8,522 nucleotides of DNA from positions 1-8,522 of the forward strand of contig JAKBAU010000147.1 of the NCBI GenBank assembly GCA_021808875.1, written 5' to 3'. This DNA comes from Pseudomonadota bacterium. GTDB taxonomy: Bacteria; Pseudomonadota; Alphaproteobacteria; Micropepsales; Micropepsaceae. Under the pieces are notes generated by a model. It did no database searches and was not told the DNA's origin. It worked only from the letters and a program-made list of their open reading frames with translations. Shown here piece after piece: positions 1 to 5,600 of the stretch (its first letter is position 1; the number at the start of each line of letters is the position of its first letter). The position numbers and the translations under genes were made by a program.

Positions 1-1
1 G

Positions 2-130
2 CCCACGTTCTATTACGCAGAGGACTACCACCAGCAGTACCTGGCGAAAAATCCGGACGGGTATTGCGGGCTGGGGGGATGCGGGGTGCCCTTCAAATTT
101 GCGGAGTTACAAACGACTCAGAAAGTATAA
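2..130 (+). CDS. msrA: MsrA, peptide methionine sulfoxide reductase A, C-terminal end (5' part outside window)
   Basis: The first 42 codons seen here read as the C-terminus of MsrA, which reduces methionine-S-sulfoxide in proteins and free methionine. The family signature [16 protein letters not shown] is present, followed by GYCGLGG with the resolving-cysteine region near the end of the protein. The frame stays open to TAA at 128-130. After codon GAG (104-106) the ending is LQTTQKV and the DNA becomes visibly less GC-rich, whereas the second copy of this gene end at 7970 finishes LSAGEKA. I infer that this copy keeps the functional chromosomal gene and that an inserted element supplied the replacement last eight codons. 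The start lies outside the window. Identification is secure; the replaced-tail explanation is inference. Confidence 0.9.
   Translation, partial: PTFYYAEDYHQQYLAKNPDGYCGLGGCGVPFKFAELQTTQKV
24..108 (+). repeat. 85-bp direct repeat, left copy (candidate attL in msrA 3' end)
   Basis: Bases 24-108 recur at 7971-8055 in the same orientation with one difference (T at 100, C at 8047). The repeat is entirely msrA coding sequence. Sequence diverges completely on both sides of the match, as expected for the two junctions of an element integrated in the 3' end of a gene. The duplication is seen directly; the attachment-site reading is inference because no recombinase gene is in the window. Confidence 0.75.
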
Positions 131-191
131 GCGCAGGAATGACCCTGATTTCTTTGGGGAGACAGAGGGTTGCCAGTTGGGGGAATAAAGA

Positions 192-211
192 TCCTGCAGA
201 TTTTTGCAGGA
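192..211 (+). promoter_or_regulatory. hairpin overlapping a possible Shine-Dalgarno sequence
   Basis: A perfect 7-bp inverted repeat (TCCTGCA / TGCAGGA) with a 6-nt loop lies just before an ATG at 214. The 3' arm contains AGGA (208-211), the only ribosome-binding-like sequence for that start, so the stem would hide it. The role is speculative because the downstream gene is itself uncertain. Confidence 0.3.
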
Positions 212-213
212 AA

Positions 214-435
214 ATGGCGGCTGTTTTCGGCGCTGACGTCTACCGGAATTCTACCGATGGATCGGACCTAGGGAAGTCCTCGGGGAAGGCCGAAAGCGGG
301 CTCGATGTGTACGAGACGACGCGGGATCAGGTGCGCCGGGCTCTTGAAAGCGCCGGGATCGTCCTGCTGTCCACGGACAAAGGCGAGGGTGTTCTGCGGC
401 TCCATGAACCAGGAAGTTCATCTCCACGGCTTTAG
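214..435 (+). pseudogene. possible XRE-family HTH regulator remnant (73 aa)
   Basis: From ATG 214 the frame encodes 73 residues. Residues 18-35 (DLGKSSGKAESGLDVYE region) look like a degraded helix-turn-helix of the type DLAxxSGVSxSTVxxYE. They are followed by DQVRRALESAGIVLLSTD and KGEGVLRL, which resemble the C-terminal tail of small rhizobial XRE regulators (RRALEAAGVxF...GxGVRLR). The usual N-terminal helices and several HTH core residues are absent, so it is probably a remnant rather than a working regulator. The frame also extends upstream to a TTG at 64, but that part overlaps msrA in another frame and is not protein-like. It lies directly inside the left junction, where ICE-type elements often carry small regulators. 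Identification is by recalled family pattern only. Confidence 0.35.
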
Positions 436-549
436 CCGCCACGAAAATTGGCCGTGCGCCCTGTGTGGTACGGGGAAGACCTGTCCTCGATCAAAGACAG
501 AGGTTCATTTTGCCGCCATAGAAACCGTCAGGCAGTATGGTCATCGCTG
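436..549. other. intergenic stretch, nothing recognised
   Basis: This stretch separates the XRE-like remnant from the small DUF2285 gene. Upstream codons in the DUF2285 gene's frame are open back to a TTG at 448, but they are not family-like. I see no clear promoter, repeat or RNA gene here. Confidence 0.4.
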
Positions 550-822
550 ATGGAGCGCTCGACACCGACTTTCTTGGATGAACCGCCGCAAGGCCCACAG
601 CTCACGTCCTACGACCGTGAGCACATGGTCCTGTACTTGCGTCTCCTCGATGCCGAGCGCGACGGCGCGGATTGGCGCGAGGCCGTCCAGGTTCTGTTCG
701 GTCTCGACGCCCATCACGATCCGCAAAGATGCCAGAAAATTCACGCCACTCATTTGGCGCGCGCCAAGTGGATGTCCGAGAGCGGATATCGAGAATTGCT
801 GGGCAAAGGCCAATCCCACTGA
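550..822 (+). CDS. small DUF2285-domain protein, ICE-associated
   Basis: From ATG 550 the protein is 90 residues. It matches the small DUF2285 proteins common in alphaproteobacterial ICEs: LTSYDREHMVLYLRLLDAE, then DGADWREAVQVLFGLD, then LARAKWMSESGYRELL. DUF2285 is the fold at the C-terminus of FseA-type activators and is thought to act in element regulation, perhaps in DNA or protein binding; the exact role of the short version is not known to me. I chose ATG 550 because family similarity begins about 10 residues after it and the open codons upstream are not family-like; the ribosome-binding site is weak. The FseA-like gene begins 110 bp downstream, after a hairpin. The gene looks intact. 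Confidence 0.75.
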   Translation: MERSTPTFLDEPPQGPQLTSYDREHMVLYLRLLDAERDGADWREAVQVLFGLDAHHDPQRCQKIHATHLARAKWMSESGYRELLGKGQSH

Positions 823-825
823 CCC

Positions 826-846
826 GTGATGCCATTACGGCATCAC
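826..846. terminator. 8-bp perfect hairpin after the DUF2285 gene (terminator or operator)
   Basis: GTGATGCC (826-833) and GGCATCAC (839-846) form a perfect inverted repeat around a 5-nt centre, three bases past the DUF2285 stop. There is no downstream T-run, so an intrinsic terminator is not certain. The position, 86 bp before the FseA-like start, also allows an operator for that gene. Confidence 0.4.
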
Positions 847-904
847 CCGGTGCCGCGATTCCAACTTCCGCAAGTCAATCCATCCGGGAATCCTGATCCT
901 CCCG

Positions 905-924
905 CAATCGATTGATAAGGGGAG
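905..924 (+). promoter_or_regulatory. palindrome and ribosome-binding site before the FseA-like gene
   Basis: A perfect 10-bp palindrome CAATCGATTG (905-914) is followed by AAGGGGAG (917-924). This Shine-Dalgarno sequence is 7 nt before ATG 932 but touches the earlier ATG at 926, so 932 is the better start. Confidence 0.5.
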
Positions 925-931
925 AATGATC

Positions 932-1180
932 ATGCTGCCCGATGCGTCGAATTGGCGCTCTGCGGCCCACTACGACCACGTCGAGAAGCTGACCGCATCG
1001 GGCCTCGCATGGGAGTGGCTGCGCCGAAACGAAGCCTACAATAGCGACTTCGAGGCCCTGTCGGCGAAGGGCACGGACCGAGACGCGCTCGCTGAAAGCA
1101 TCCGCCAGCGATGGAGGTTGCGATTTCGCGGTGGACCCGTTTCCCGATCAGTCGGCGGCGTCGGTCTTCTGGCTGCCTGA
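932..1180 (+). CDS. FseA-like excision activator, N-terminal DUF6499 frame (Msi172-like)
   Basis: From ATG 932 (Shine-Dalgarno AAGGGGAG, 7-nt spacing) the frame encodes MLPDASNWRSAAHYDHV, then LAWEWLRRNEAYNSDFEAL, then RQRWRLRF. This is the DUF6499 module that starts FseA-type proteins and Msi172 of ICEMlSymR7A. Residues after RLRF (GGPVSRSVG...) look like out-of-frame translation and stop at TGA 1178-1180. The +1 frame from 1128 continues with genuine family sequence. In ICEMlSymR7A, +1 slippage of tRNA-Phe from UUU to UUC fuses the two halves into FseA, an activator of the excisionase gene rdfS; here TTT-C lies at 1124-1127 in the same motif. The unshifted product is 82 aa. The family assignment is strong; functional frameshifting is inferred. 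Confidence 0.8.
   Translation: MLPDASNWRSAAHYDHVEKLTASGLAWEWLRRNEAYNSDFEALSAKGTDRDALAESIRQRWRLRFRGGPVSRSVGGVGLLAA
1124..1127 (+). promoter_or_regulatory. +1 programmed ribosomal frameshift site (TTTC)
   Basis: In frame 0 the codons are CGA TTT CGC. Slippage of the P-site tRNA from TTT (1124-1126) to TTC (1125-1127) makes the next codon GCG at 1128. The reading then becomes RWRLRF followed by AVDPFPDQSAASVFWLPE, the family continuation. This agrees with the published UUU-to-UUC slip that makes FseA in Mesorhizobium. No sequence other than the slip motif was used to call it. Confidence 0.65.
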
Positions 1181-1466
1181 GGACGACACCAGCGTCGTCA
1201 TCCTCGCGTCGTTGCCACCCTGCTTTGCTCGGCACGCTGGCGGCGGACAGCTTCCGCCCGCCGCCGTCACGGAGAGCGACCTGGAAGGCGTTCACGCGCT
1301 GCTCTATCTCGGCAACGGCGAATGGTTGCAAGTGTTGGCGACGGCCGCCGCGCCCGCCGCCGCCGTCATTCCGCTCGACCGAAACGGGTTCGGCAGGCTC
1401 GAAGCTCTGCACCGCCTGCTTTCCGCGATCCATCGCCGCGCCAACCCCTCGTATTGCCTCACGTAA
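1128..1466 (+). pseudogene. FseA-like DUF2285 region, N-terminal part, interrupted (Msi171-like)
   Basis: Entered by the +1 shift, this frame gives AVDPFPDQSAASVFWLPEDD, TSVVILASLPP, LEGVHALLYLGNGEWLQVLA, then AVIPLDRNGFGRLEALHRLL and SAIHRRA. All are typical of the middle of FseA/DUF2285 proteins. Family sequence ends at codon GCC 1440-1442. The next eight codons (NPSYCLT and stop) are read from the inserted element at 1444-1681. The truncated fusion would be 177 aa and lack the conserved C-terminal domain, so it is probably non-functional. The missing part resumes at 1688. Confidence 0.8.
1438..1443 (+). repeat. 6-bp target-site duplication GCGCCA, left copy
   Basis: GCGCCA occurs here and at 1682-1687, directly flanking the 238-bp insertion. 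Collapsing the two copies to one restores the DUF2285 reading frame exactly, which supports this assignment over other short matches. Confidence 0.7.
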
Positions 1467-1681
1467 TTCTGTTACCGATTGCCTCATCAACCATGTTACT
1501 GAACTCCTCCTCTCGACCGCTTTCCGGTCGTCATGTGGGCCGCAGTGCGCAAGGCGCGTCTGATGCCTCAAAGGGCAAGAGTTCTTGGCCGAGCAAGATC
1601 TGGTGCGGCGCCATCGGCCGGTAGCATTTCACGTGAGGCAACGACCACAGCCGGTAACATTCTTGGTGAGGCAATGCGAGG
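1444..1681 (+). mobile_element. 238-bp non-autonomous element (MITE-like), probably derived from an IS21-type insertion sequence
   Basis: The element has no transposase. The left end holds two head-to-tail copies of a ~24-bp unit beginning ATTGCCTCA and ending TGTTAC(C/T)G, at 1453-1477 and 1478-1501. The right end holds two copies in the opposite orientation, at 1619-1642 and 1652-1675. Multiple subterminal repeats at both ends are a known feature of IS21-family elements; the family call is from that architecture only. The outermost bases share (C)CCTCG(T/C)ATTGCCTCAC. A 6-bp perfect hairpin CGACCG/CGGTCG sits at 1514-1530. It is flanked by GCGCCA on both sides, and its removal restores the interrupted gene. 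The exact ends are uncertain by about three bases because the terminal repeats are not fully symmetric. Confidence 0.75.
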
Positions 1682-1687
1682 GCGCCA
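1682..1687 (+). repeat. 6-bp target-site duplication GCGCCA, right copy
   Basis: This is the partner of 1438-1443. After it the DUF2285 coding sequence resumes (IPPDTRVTAQQ) in the frame that ends at 1938. Confidence 0.7.
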
Positions 1688-1938
1688 TCCCGCCCGACAC
1701 ACGGGTAACGGCGCAGCAGCGCGCCCGCGCGAAGCGCATGCTGCGCGCCGTCGATGGGTTTCGCGACGGCGCGACCCAGCAGGACATCGCGCAAATCCTG
1801 TTCCGAGCCGAAATCCTTGATCGCGCCCGATGGCAGGATGCGTCCGCTCGCCACGCCATCAAGTCGCTCTTGCGCGAGGCCCGCGCGCTGATTTCGGGCG
1901 GATATCTCCGCCTGCTGCGGCATCGGCGACGAGCGTAA
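1688..1938 (+). pseudogene. FseA-like DUF2285 domain, detached C-terminal part
   Basis: The segment reads PPDTRVTAQQRARAKRMLRA, then VDGFRDGATQQDIAQILFRA, then RARWQDASARHAIKSLLREA, then LISGGYLRLLR. This is the classic DUF2285 C-terminus (QRxRLxxMLRAxDG...GAS...IAxxLF...W..S..R....L.R...ALxxGGYxxLLR). Joined to 1443 after removing the insertion, it follows the HRRA codons as IPPDTR with no frame change. The rebuilt frameshifted protein from 932 would be 253 aa. The open frame reaches back through the insertion to a TTG at 1585, so a hybrid short protein is conceivable, but no ribosome-binding site supports it. Confidence 0.8.
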
Positions 1939-2135
1939 ACAGAGTTCCGTAAGTCAGCCTTCCTAATCGCTATCGATCAGGCTGACCACGACGGTCGGAG
2001 TGATGCGCTGCTCATAGCTCGAAAAAGGGAGGCCGCACTATCGGGCATTCTATCGCCAGAACCGCCGATGGACAGGATCAGTCCGCTGGCCGCTGGCCAA
2101 CTAAGCCGACGCTGCTTGTCGTCGCAAAGTCATCG
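1939..2135. other. intergenic stretch, no gene recognised
   Basis: The plus-strand frame of the DUF2285 gene stays open past its stop until 2175, with residues such as FRKSAFLIAIDQADHD, but it has no proper start or ribosome-binding site and I do not recognise it. This stretch marks the switch from ICE-type regulatory DNA to the cargo genes. Confidence 0.4.
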
Positions 2136-2804
2136 TCATGAGCAGGCTTGCCCGGCTTCGACGGAGTTCGCCTGAGCCTTATCAAGCCATTGTTCGAGCG
2201 TTGGGAGAATGCGCGCGCCGGGCTGGAATCCGTGGGTAACGAGCGCATATTGATCGTCATCAACTTTGCCCGCGATCAGGGTCGGAAATCCCCGGATACC
2301 GGTTGACTGCGTGATCGCGAAGTCGCCGCGCGTTTCTTCCACGGCCGCTTCGCTGTCGAACTCGCTGCGGAAGACGGCTTCGTCTACGCCAAACTCCGCG
2401 GCGAGGGCCGCCAGGGTGGCGGTGTCGGTCACGTCGCGGTTTTCGGCATAGAAGGCGCGGTGGATGCGGCGCAGGGCGGCGAGGCCGGTGTCCATGCCGC
2501 GGCGGCGCAGCACCACGACGGCGCGGCTCGGCGGCTCGGTGTCATAGACGAAGCGGTCGCGGTCAAAGAAGGCGAAGTCGAACGGCTGACCCGAGGCCGT
2601 GTGGACGTGTTCCCAGTGGTGGCGGACGTCGGCGCGATCGTGCGCGGTCATCGCCTGCTCGGTCCAGGGGCGCAGGCCGCCCATGACCAGGCGGATCGGC
2701 AGCGCGGGGCCGAAACGCTCCTGGATGGCCTGGATCACCGGCGCGAAGCCCCAGCACCAGGAGCACATGGGATCGGCGAAATAGACGAGGTGGGCCTGGC
2801 GCAT
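2136..2804 (-). CDS. DsbA-family thiol oxidoreductase (cytoplasmic, COG3531-like)
   Basis: This is a 222-aa thioredoxin-fold protein of the DsbA family. It opens with a beta strand and the active-site motif DPMCSWCWGF (Cys14 and Cys17) and has the cis-proline segment GIRGFPTLIAG (Pro174). The DsbA helical insert lies between, roughly residues 50-165. There is no signal peptide, so it should act in the cytoplasm as a disulfide reductase or isomerase rather than a periplasmic oxidase. A third cysteine is the penultimate residue. The start is supported by AGGAGA six bases upstream on the minus strand. It is transcribed away from the TetR gene, with which it shares a 91-bp intergenic region, so TetR is a likely regulator. 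Family assignment is firm; the substrate is unknown. Confidence 0.88.
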   Translation of the reverse strand: MRQAHLVYFADPMCSWCWGFAPVIQAIQERFGPALPIRLVMGGLRPWTEQAMTAHDRADVRHHWEHVHTASGQPFDFAFFDRDRFVYDTEPPSRAVVVLRRRGMDTGLAALRRIHRAFYAENRDVTDTATLAALAAEFGVDEAVFRSEFDSEAAVEETRGDFAITQSTGIRGFPTLIAGKVDDDQYALVTHGFQPGARILPTLEQWLDKAQANSVEAGQACS

Positions 2805-2836
2805 GATCGGTCTCCTGTGGAGGCGATGGATCGGGG

Positions 2837-2865
2837 TTGATCTAGATGGATCGTTCCATTATATA
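2837..2865 (+). promoter_or_regulatory. tetR promoter with operator palindrome, overlapping the divergent dsbA-like promoter
   Basis: The -35 TTGATC (2837-2842) and -10 TATATA (2860-2865) are separated by 17 bp. The spacer ends with the perfect inverted repeat ATGGA-TCGT-TCCAT (2846-2859). On the opposite strand TATAAT (2863-2858) could serve the DsbA-like gene and overlaps the right half of the palindrome. A TetR dimer bound here would block both promoters. The 8-mer ATGGATCG is also repeated at 2826 and 2846. Sequence elements are seen; binding is inferred. Confidence 0.55.
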
Positions 2866-2895
2866 TGACACATACGCTATCCCTGAGCAAGGTCA

Positions 2896-3513
2896 ATGTC
2901 CCGCACCCGAGCCCTTTCCGACGACACCGTTCTCGAACGCGCCATCGGCGTGTTCTGGCAGAACGGCTATGCCGGAACGTCGCTGCGCGACCTGACGCAG
3001 GCGACGGGCCTGAGTTCGGCGGCGCTCTATCACCGTTTCAACGACAAGGACGGCCTGTTCGTCGAAGCGCTGCGCCGCTATGCGGACGAGGGATTGGTGG
3101 AGCGTCTGGCTCGTCTCTCTGCCTCCGGCGATCCTCTCGGGGCGATCTGCCGCTTCCTCGACGAGCTGATCGCGATGTCGCTCGCGGATCCGCATCATCG
3201 CGGCTGCCTTCTGGTCAACACGGCGCTCGACGGGGCGGCGATGTCGGACGCGGCGCGCGCGCTCGTGCGCGCACGCCTCGGCGAGGTCGAGCGCTTCTTT
3301 GCCGAGCGGCTGGAACACGCGGTCGCGAGCGGTGATCTTGATCCAAGAGCTGATATCGCCGCGAATGCCACGGCGCTGCTCGGTACGGTGTTCGCCATCC
3401 GCGTGATGGCCCGCCTCGACCCTGACCCCAAGCGGCTACGCGCGCTGGCGGACCACGCCATCGCGAGCCTCCCCCGGCCCTCGCAAACCAGAAGCAAAGG
3501 ACTCCGCCGATGA
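2896..3513 (+). CDS. TetR/AcrR-family transcriptional regulator with a NemR-like cysteine
   Basis: This is a 205-aa TetR regulator. The N-terminal DNA-binding domain is at about residues 8-55, with the HTH TSLRDLTQATGLSSAALYHR followed by FNDKDGLF. The remaining helices form the ligand-binding and dimerisation domain. The segment DPHHRGCLLVNTA places Cys104 where E. coli NemR has SGCLTVK with its electrophile-sensing Cys106, so thiol-based sensing is plausible. A second cysteine is at 85. Its stop overlaps the yfcG start (ATGA, 3510-3513), so it is the first gene of an operon with two GSTs, and the DsbA-like gene diverges from it. Likely a local repressor of its own operon and perhaps the DsbA-like gene. 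The family is certain; the inducer is not known. Confidence 0.92.
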   Translation: MSRTRALSDDTVLERAIGVFWQNGYAGTSLRDLTQATGLSSAALYHRFNDKDGLFVEALRRYADEGLVERLARLSASGDPLGAICRFLDELIAMSLADPHHRGCLLVNTALDGAAMSDAARALVRARLGEVERFFAERLEHAVASGDLDPRADIAANATALLGTVFAIRVMARLDPDPKRLRALADHAIASLPRPSQTRSKGLRR

Positions 3514-4217
3514 TCGACCTCCACTACTGGACGACGCCCAACGGGCACAAAGTGACGATCTTCCTCGAGGAGACGGGTCTGCCGTATCGCGTCATTCCCG
3601 TGAACATCAGCGCGGGCGACCAGTTCAAGCCGGAGTTCCTGGCCATCGCCCCGAACAACCGAATCCCGGCGATCGTCGATGCCGCGCCGGCCGACGGCGG
3701 CGCCCCGGTCAGCGTCTTCGAGTCCGGCGCCATCCTGCAATACCTGGCGGAGAAGACAGGGAAGTTCCTGCCCGCCGACATGCGCGGCCGTGCCGAGGTC
3801 ATGCAGTGGCTATTCTGGCAGATGGGCGGCCTCGGCCCGATGGCCGGGCAGAACCATCACTTCGTCCAATACGCGCCCGAGAAGCTGCCCTACGCCATCA
3901 ACCGATATGTCAACGAGACGAACCGGCTCTACGGCGTGCTGAACAAGCGGCTCGCCGATCGCGAGTTCGTCGCCGGCGCCTATTCGATCGCCGATATGGC
4001 GAGCTACCCCTGGATCGTGCCGCACAAGCGTCAGCAGCAGAATCTCGATGACTTCCCGCATCTGAAGCGGTGGTTCGAGACGATACAATCTCGCCCCGCC
4101 GTTCAGCGCGCTTATGCACTGGCAGAAAAGATCAACACCGCCCCCACGGTGAGCGAGGAATCCCGCGCGCTGCTGTTCGGCCAGACGGCCGCAAATCCGA
4201 CGGGAGTAAACGCATGA
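3510..4217 (+). CDS. yfcG: YfcG-type glutathione S-transferase / disulfide-bond oxidoreductase
   Basis: The 235-aa protein is very close to E. coli YfcG (Nu-class GST), which reduces disulfides using glutathione. It has MIDLHYWTTPNGHKVTIFLE with the TPNG motif (Thr9, Asn11) in place of a catalytic cysteine, then PNNRIPAIVD with cis-Pro53, then FESGAI (Glu71, Ser72) for glutathione binding. The C-terminal helical domain carries QWLFWQMGGLGPMAGQNHHF and SIADMASYPW, as in YfcG. ATG 3510 overlaps the tetR stop by four bases, pointing to translational coupling, and its own stop overlaps the next GST in the same way. Cytoplasmic. The gene appears intact, with a tail about 20 residues longer than E. 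coli YfcG. Confidence 0.92.
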   Translation: MIDLHYWTTPNGHKVTIFLEETGLPYRVIPVNISAGDQFKPEFLAIAPNNRIPAIVDAAPADGGAPVSVFESGAILQYLAEKTGKFLPADMRGRAEVMQWLFWQMGGLGPMAGQNHHFVQYAPEKLPYAINRYVNETNRLYGVLNKRLADREFVAGAYSIADMASYPWIVPHKRQQQNLDDFPHLKRWFETIQSRPAVQRAYALAEKINTAPTVSEESRALLFGQTAANPTGVNA

Positions 4218-4918
4218 GCGCCGAACTACGCCTGTTCGATCTGGCCGGCGCCGACGACGCAGTCCGCTTCAGCCCGAATTGCTGGCGCACGCGACTTGCG
4301 TTGGCGCACAAGGGGCTGCCCGTCGAAACCGTTGCCTGGCGCTTCACGGAGAAGGACGCCATCGCCCAGTCTGGCCAGGGCAAGGTGCCCGTTCTCGTGG
4401 CGGGCGACAAATGGCTCTACGAGAGCTGGGATATCGCCGAGTTTCTCGAAGACACCTACCCCAAACGGCCCTCCCTGTTCGGCTGCCCGCAGGGCCGCGC
4501 GGCGGCGCGCTTCGTCAACCAGTGGGCGAGCGAGGTCCTGCACCCGGCGGTCGCGCGGGTGATCGTGCCCGAGATTCCGGCGGCGCTGCACGAGAAGGAC
4601 AAGGACTACTTCCGCATGACCCGCGAGGCCGCGTTGGGACGCACCTTCGCGTCAATCGCCGCCGAGCGCGATGAGGCGCTCGCTGCCTTGAGGCGCACGC
4701 TGGCGCCGTTGCGCAGCACGCTGGCGAGCCAACCCTTCGTCGCCGGCGCCGCACCGGCCTACGCCGACCATGCCGTCTTCGGCGCCTTCCAGTGGGCGCG
4801 CGTCATCAGCCCCGCCGCGCTGACGGCATCCGATGATTCGGTTTCCGCCTGGCAGGAGAGGATGCTCGACGCCTATGGTGGCCTTGCCCGCTCCGCGAAA
4901 CGAATGGCGGGCGCCTAG
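4214..4918 (+). CDS. glutathione S-transferase, beta-etherase (LigE/LigF)-like
   Basis: A 234-aa two-domain GST. The thioredoxin-like N-domain contains RFSPNCWRTRLALAHKGLP (Ser20, Cys23 in the catalytic position region), GKVPVLV with cis-Pro59, and LYESWDIAEFLE (Glu70, Ser71) for glutathione binding. The all-helical C-domain has ARFVNQWASEVLHP, DYFRMTREAALGRT and VFGAFQWARVISP, which match proteins annotated as beta-etherase-type GSTs. Such enzymes cleave ether bonds or conjugate electrophiles with glutathione; the substrate here cannot be told. I chose ATG 4214 because it overlaps the yfcG stop (ATGA) and begins the conserved domain; the frame is open upstream to 4070 only inside yfcG. Third gene of the tetR operon. 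Confidence 0.85.
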   Translation: MSAELRLFDLAGADDAVRFSPNCWRTRLALAHKGLPVETVAWRFTEKDAIAQSGQGKVPVLVAGDKWLYESWDIAEFLEDTYPKRPSLFGCPQGRAAARFVNQWASEVLHPAVARVIVPEIPAALHEKDKDYFRMTREAALGRTFASIAAERDEALAALRRTLAPLRSTLASQPFVAGAAPAYADHAVFGAFQWARVISPAALTASDDSVSAWQERMLDAYGGLARSAKRMAGA

Positions 4919-5023
4919 CGCGATTTCCCCCATCAAACATCTCTGCCTTCCTCCGCGGAGAAGCGGCTGCTTTGTTGGCCATGCGTCGCGCCCGCAAACT
5001 GAATCCCAGCCGCGAATTTGAAC

Positions 5024-5028
5024 GGAGG
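5024..5028 (+). promoter_or_regulatory. Shine-Dalgarno GGAGG that fixes a GTG start
   Basis: GGAGG lies 6 nt before GTG 5035. Longer alternatives in the same frame, including ATG 4981, lack a comparable site and would add a non-conserved N-terminus. Confidence 0.7.
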
Positions 5029-5034
5029 TCCGTT

Positions 5035-5538
5035 GTGACGACTGAAGCCAAACTCACCCTGCCGGCGCAATCTTTGGAAAGCAGCGATGCGGCGGTCCGC
5101 GGCGTGCTGGACACGTATCTTGACGGCTATGCGCGCTTCCGTGCCGACTCGACCTTCACGCTGGCGGAGCAGGAAGTGGTGTTCCTCGTCATCAGCGTGT
5201 CGAACGGCTGCGGTTATTGCACGGCCGCGCATAGCATGATCGCCGACAAGATGTCGAAGGTTCCGGCCGACGTGCTCGAGGCTTTGCGGCTGCGCAAGCC
5301 GATCGCAGACGCGCGCCTCGCAGTGCTGGCAAAGTTTACCCAAGTTATGTTCGACACGCGCAGTAGGCCCTCGCAGGCGGACCTCAACAATTTCCGTGCC
5401 GCGGGGTTCAGCGATCGGCAGGCCCTCGAGATCGTTCTGGCTTTGGCGGTCAAGACGCTGAGCAACTATGCGAACCGCCTCTTCCACACCGAAGTGGACG
5501 GGATGTTTGCCGACTACAAGTTGGCGCCAGCGGCCTGA
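5035..5538 (+). CDS. AhpD-like alkylhydroperoxidase (carboxymuconolactone decarboxylase family)
   Basis: The 167-aa protein starts at GTG 5035. It belongs to the AhpD/CMD family of peroxidase-linked thiol enzymes. The catalytic pattern known from AhpD is complete: Glu47 in TLAEQEVVF, then SNGCGYCTAAH with Cys59, Cys62 and His66, at the same spacing as Glu118, Cys130, Cys133 and His137 of mycobacterial AhpD. The rest is helical (SDRQALEIVLALAVKTLSNY). Such proteins reduce organic peroxides or recycle peroxiredoxins. It lies 116 bp after the GST operon and 62 bp before a peroxiredoxin-like gene, which may be its partner. Cytoplasmic and intact. Confidence 0.87.
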   Translation: MTTEAKLTLPAQSLESSDAAVRGVLDTYLDGYARFRADSTFTLAEQEVVFLVISVSNGCGYCTAAHSMIADKMSKVPADVLEALRLRKPIADARLAVLAKFTQVMFDTRSRPSQADLNNFRAAGFSDRQALEIVLALAVKTLSNYANRLFHTEVDGMFADYKLAPAA

Positions 5539-5557
5539 CCAACGCGGCATCACAACG

Positions 5558-5584
5558 ACGGGGCCGCATCGCCGACCCCGTTTT
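5558..5584 (+). terminator. possible intrinsic terminator after the ahpD-like gene
   Basis: ACGGGG (5558-5563) pairs with CCCCGT (5576-5581) across a 12-nt loop and runs into TTTT (5581-5584). The stem is short and the loop long, so termination may be partial; it would set apart the AhpD-like and peroxiredoxin-like transcripts. Confidence 0.4.
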
Positions 5585-5600
5585 AACATCAGAGGTCGAA

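Noticed and set aside
930..1571. 213-codon open frame on the minus strand
   Set aside because: It lies opposite the FseA-like gene and the inserted element, has low-complexity Arg/Gly-rich sequence and no recognisable domain. GC-rich coding DNA commonly leaves such antisense frames open.
1939..2175. 79-codon stretch without stops after the DUF2285 stop
   Set aside because: No start codon or ribosome-binding site near its beginning, no family recognised, and it runs into the 3' end of the DsbA-like gene.
4070..4213. Upstream extension of the second GST
   Set aside because: It lies inside yfcG in another frame and is not protein-like; ATG 4214 overlaps the yfcG stop and begins the conserved domain.
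4933..5589. 218-codon open frame on the minus strand
   Set aside because: It is antisense to the AhpD-like gene, whose catalytic residues are all in place.
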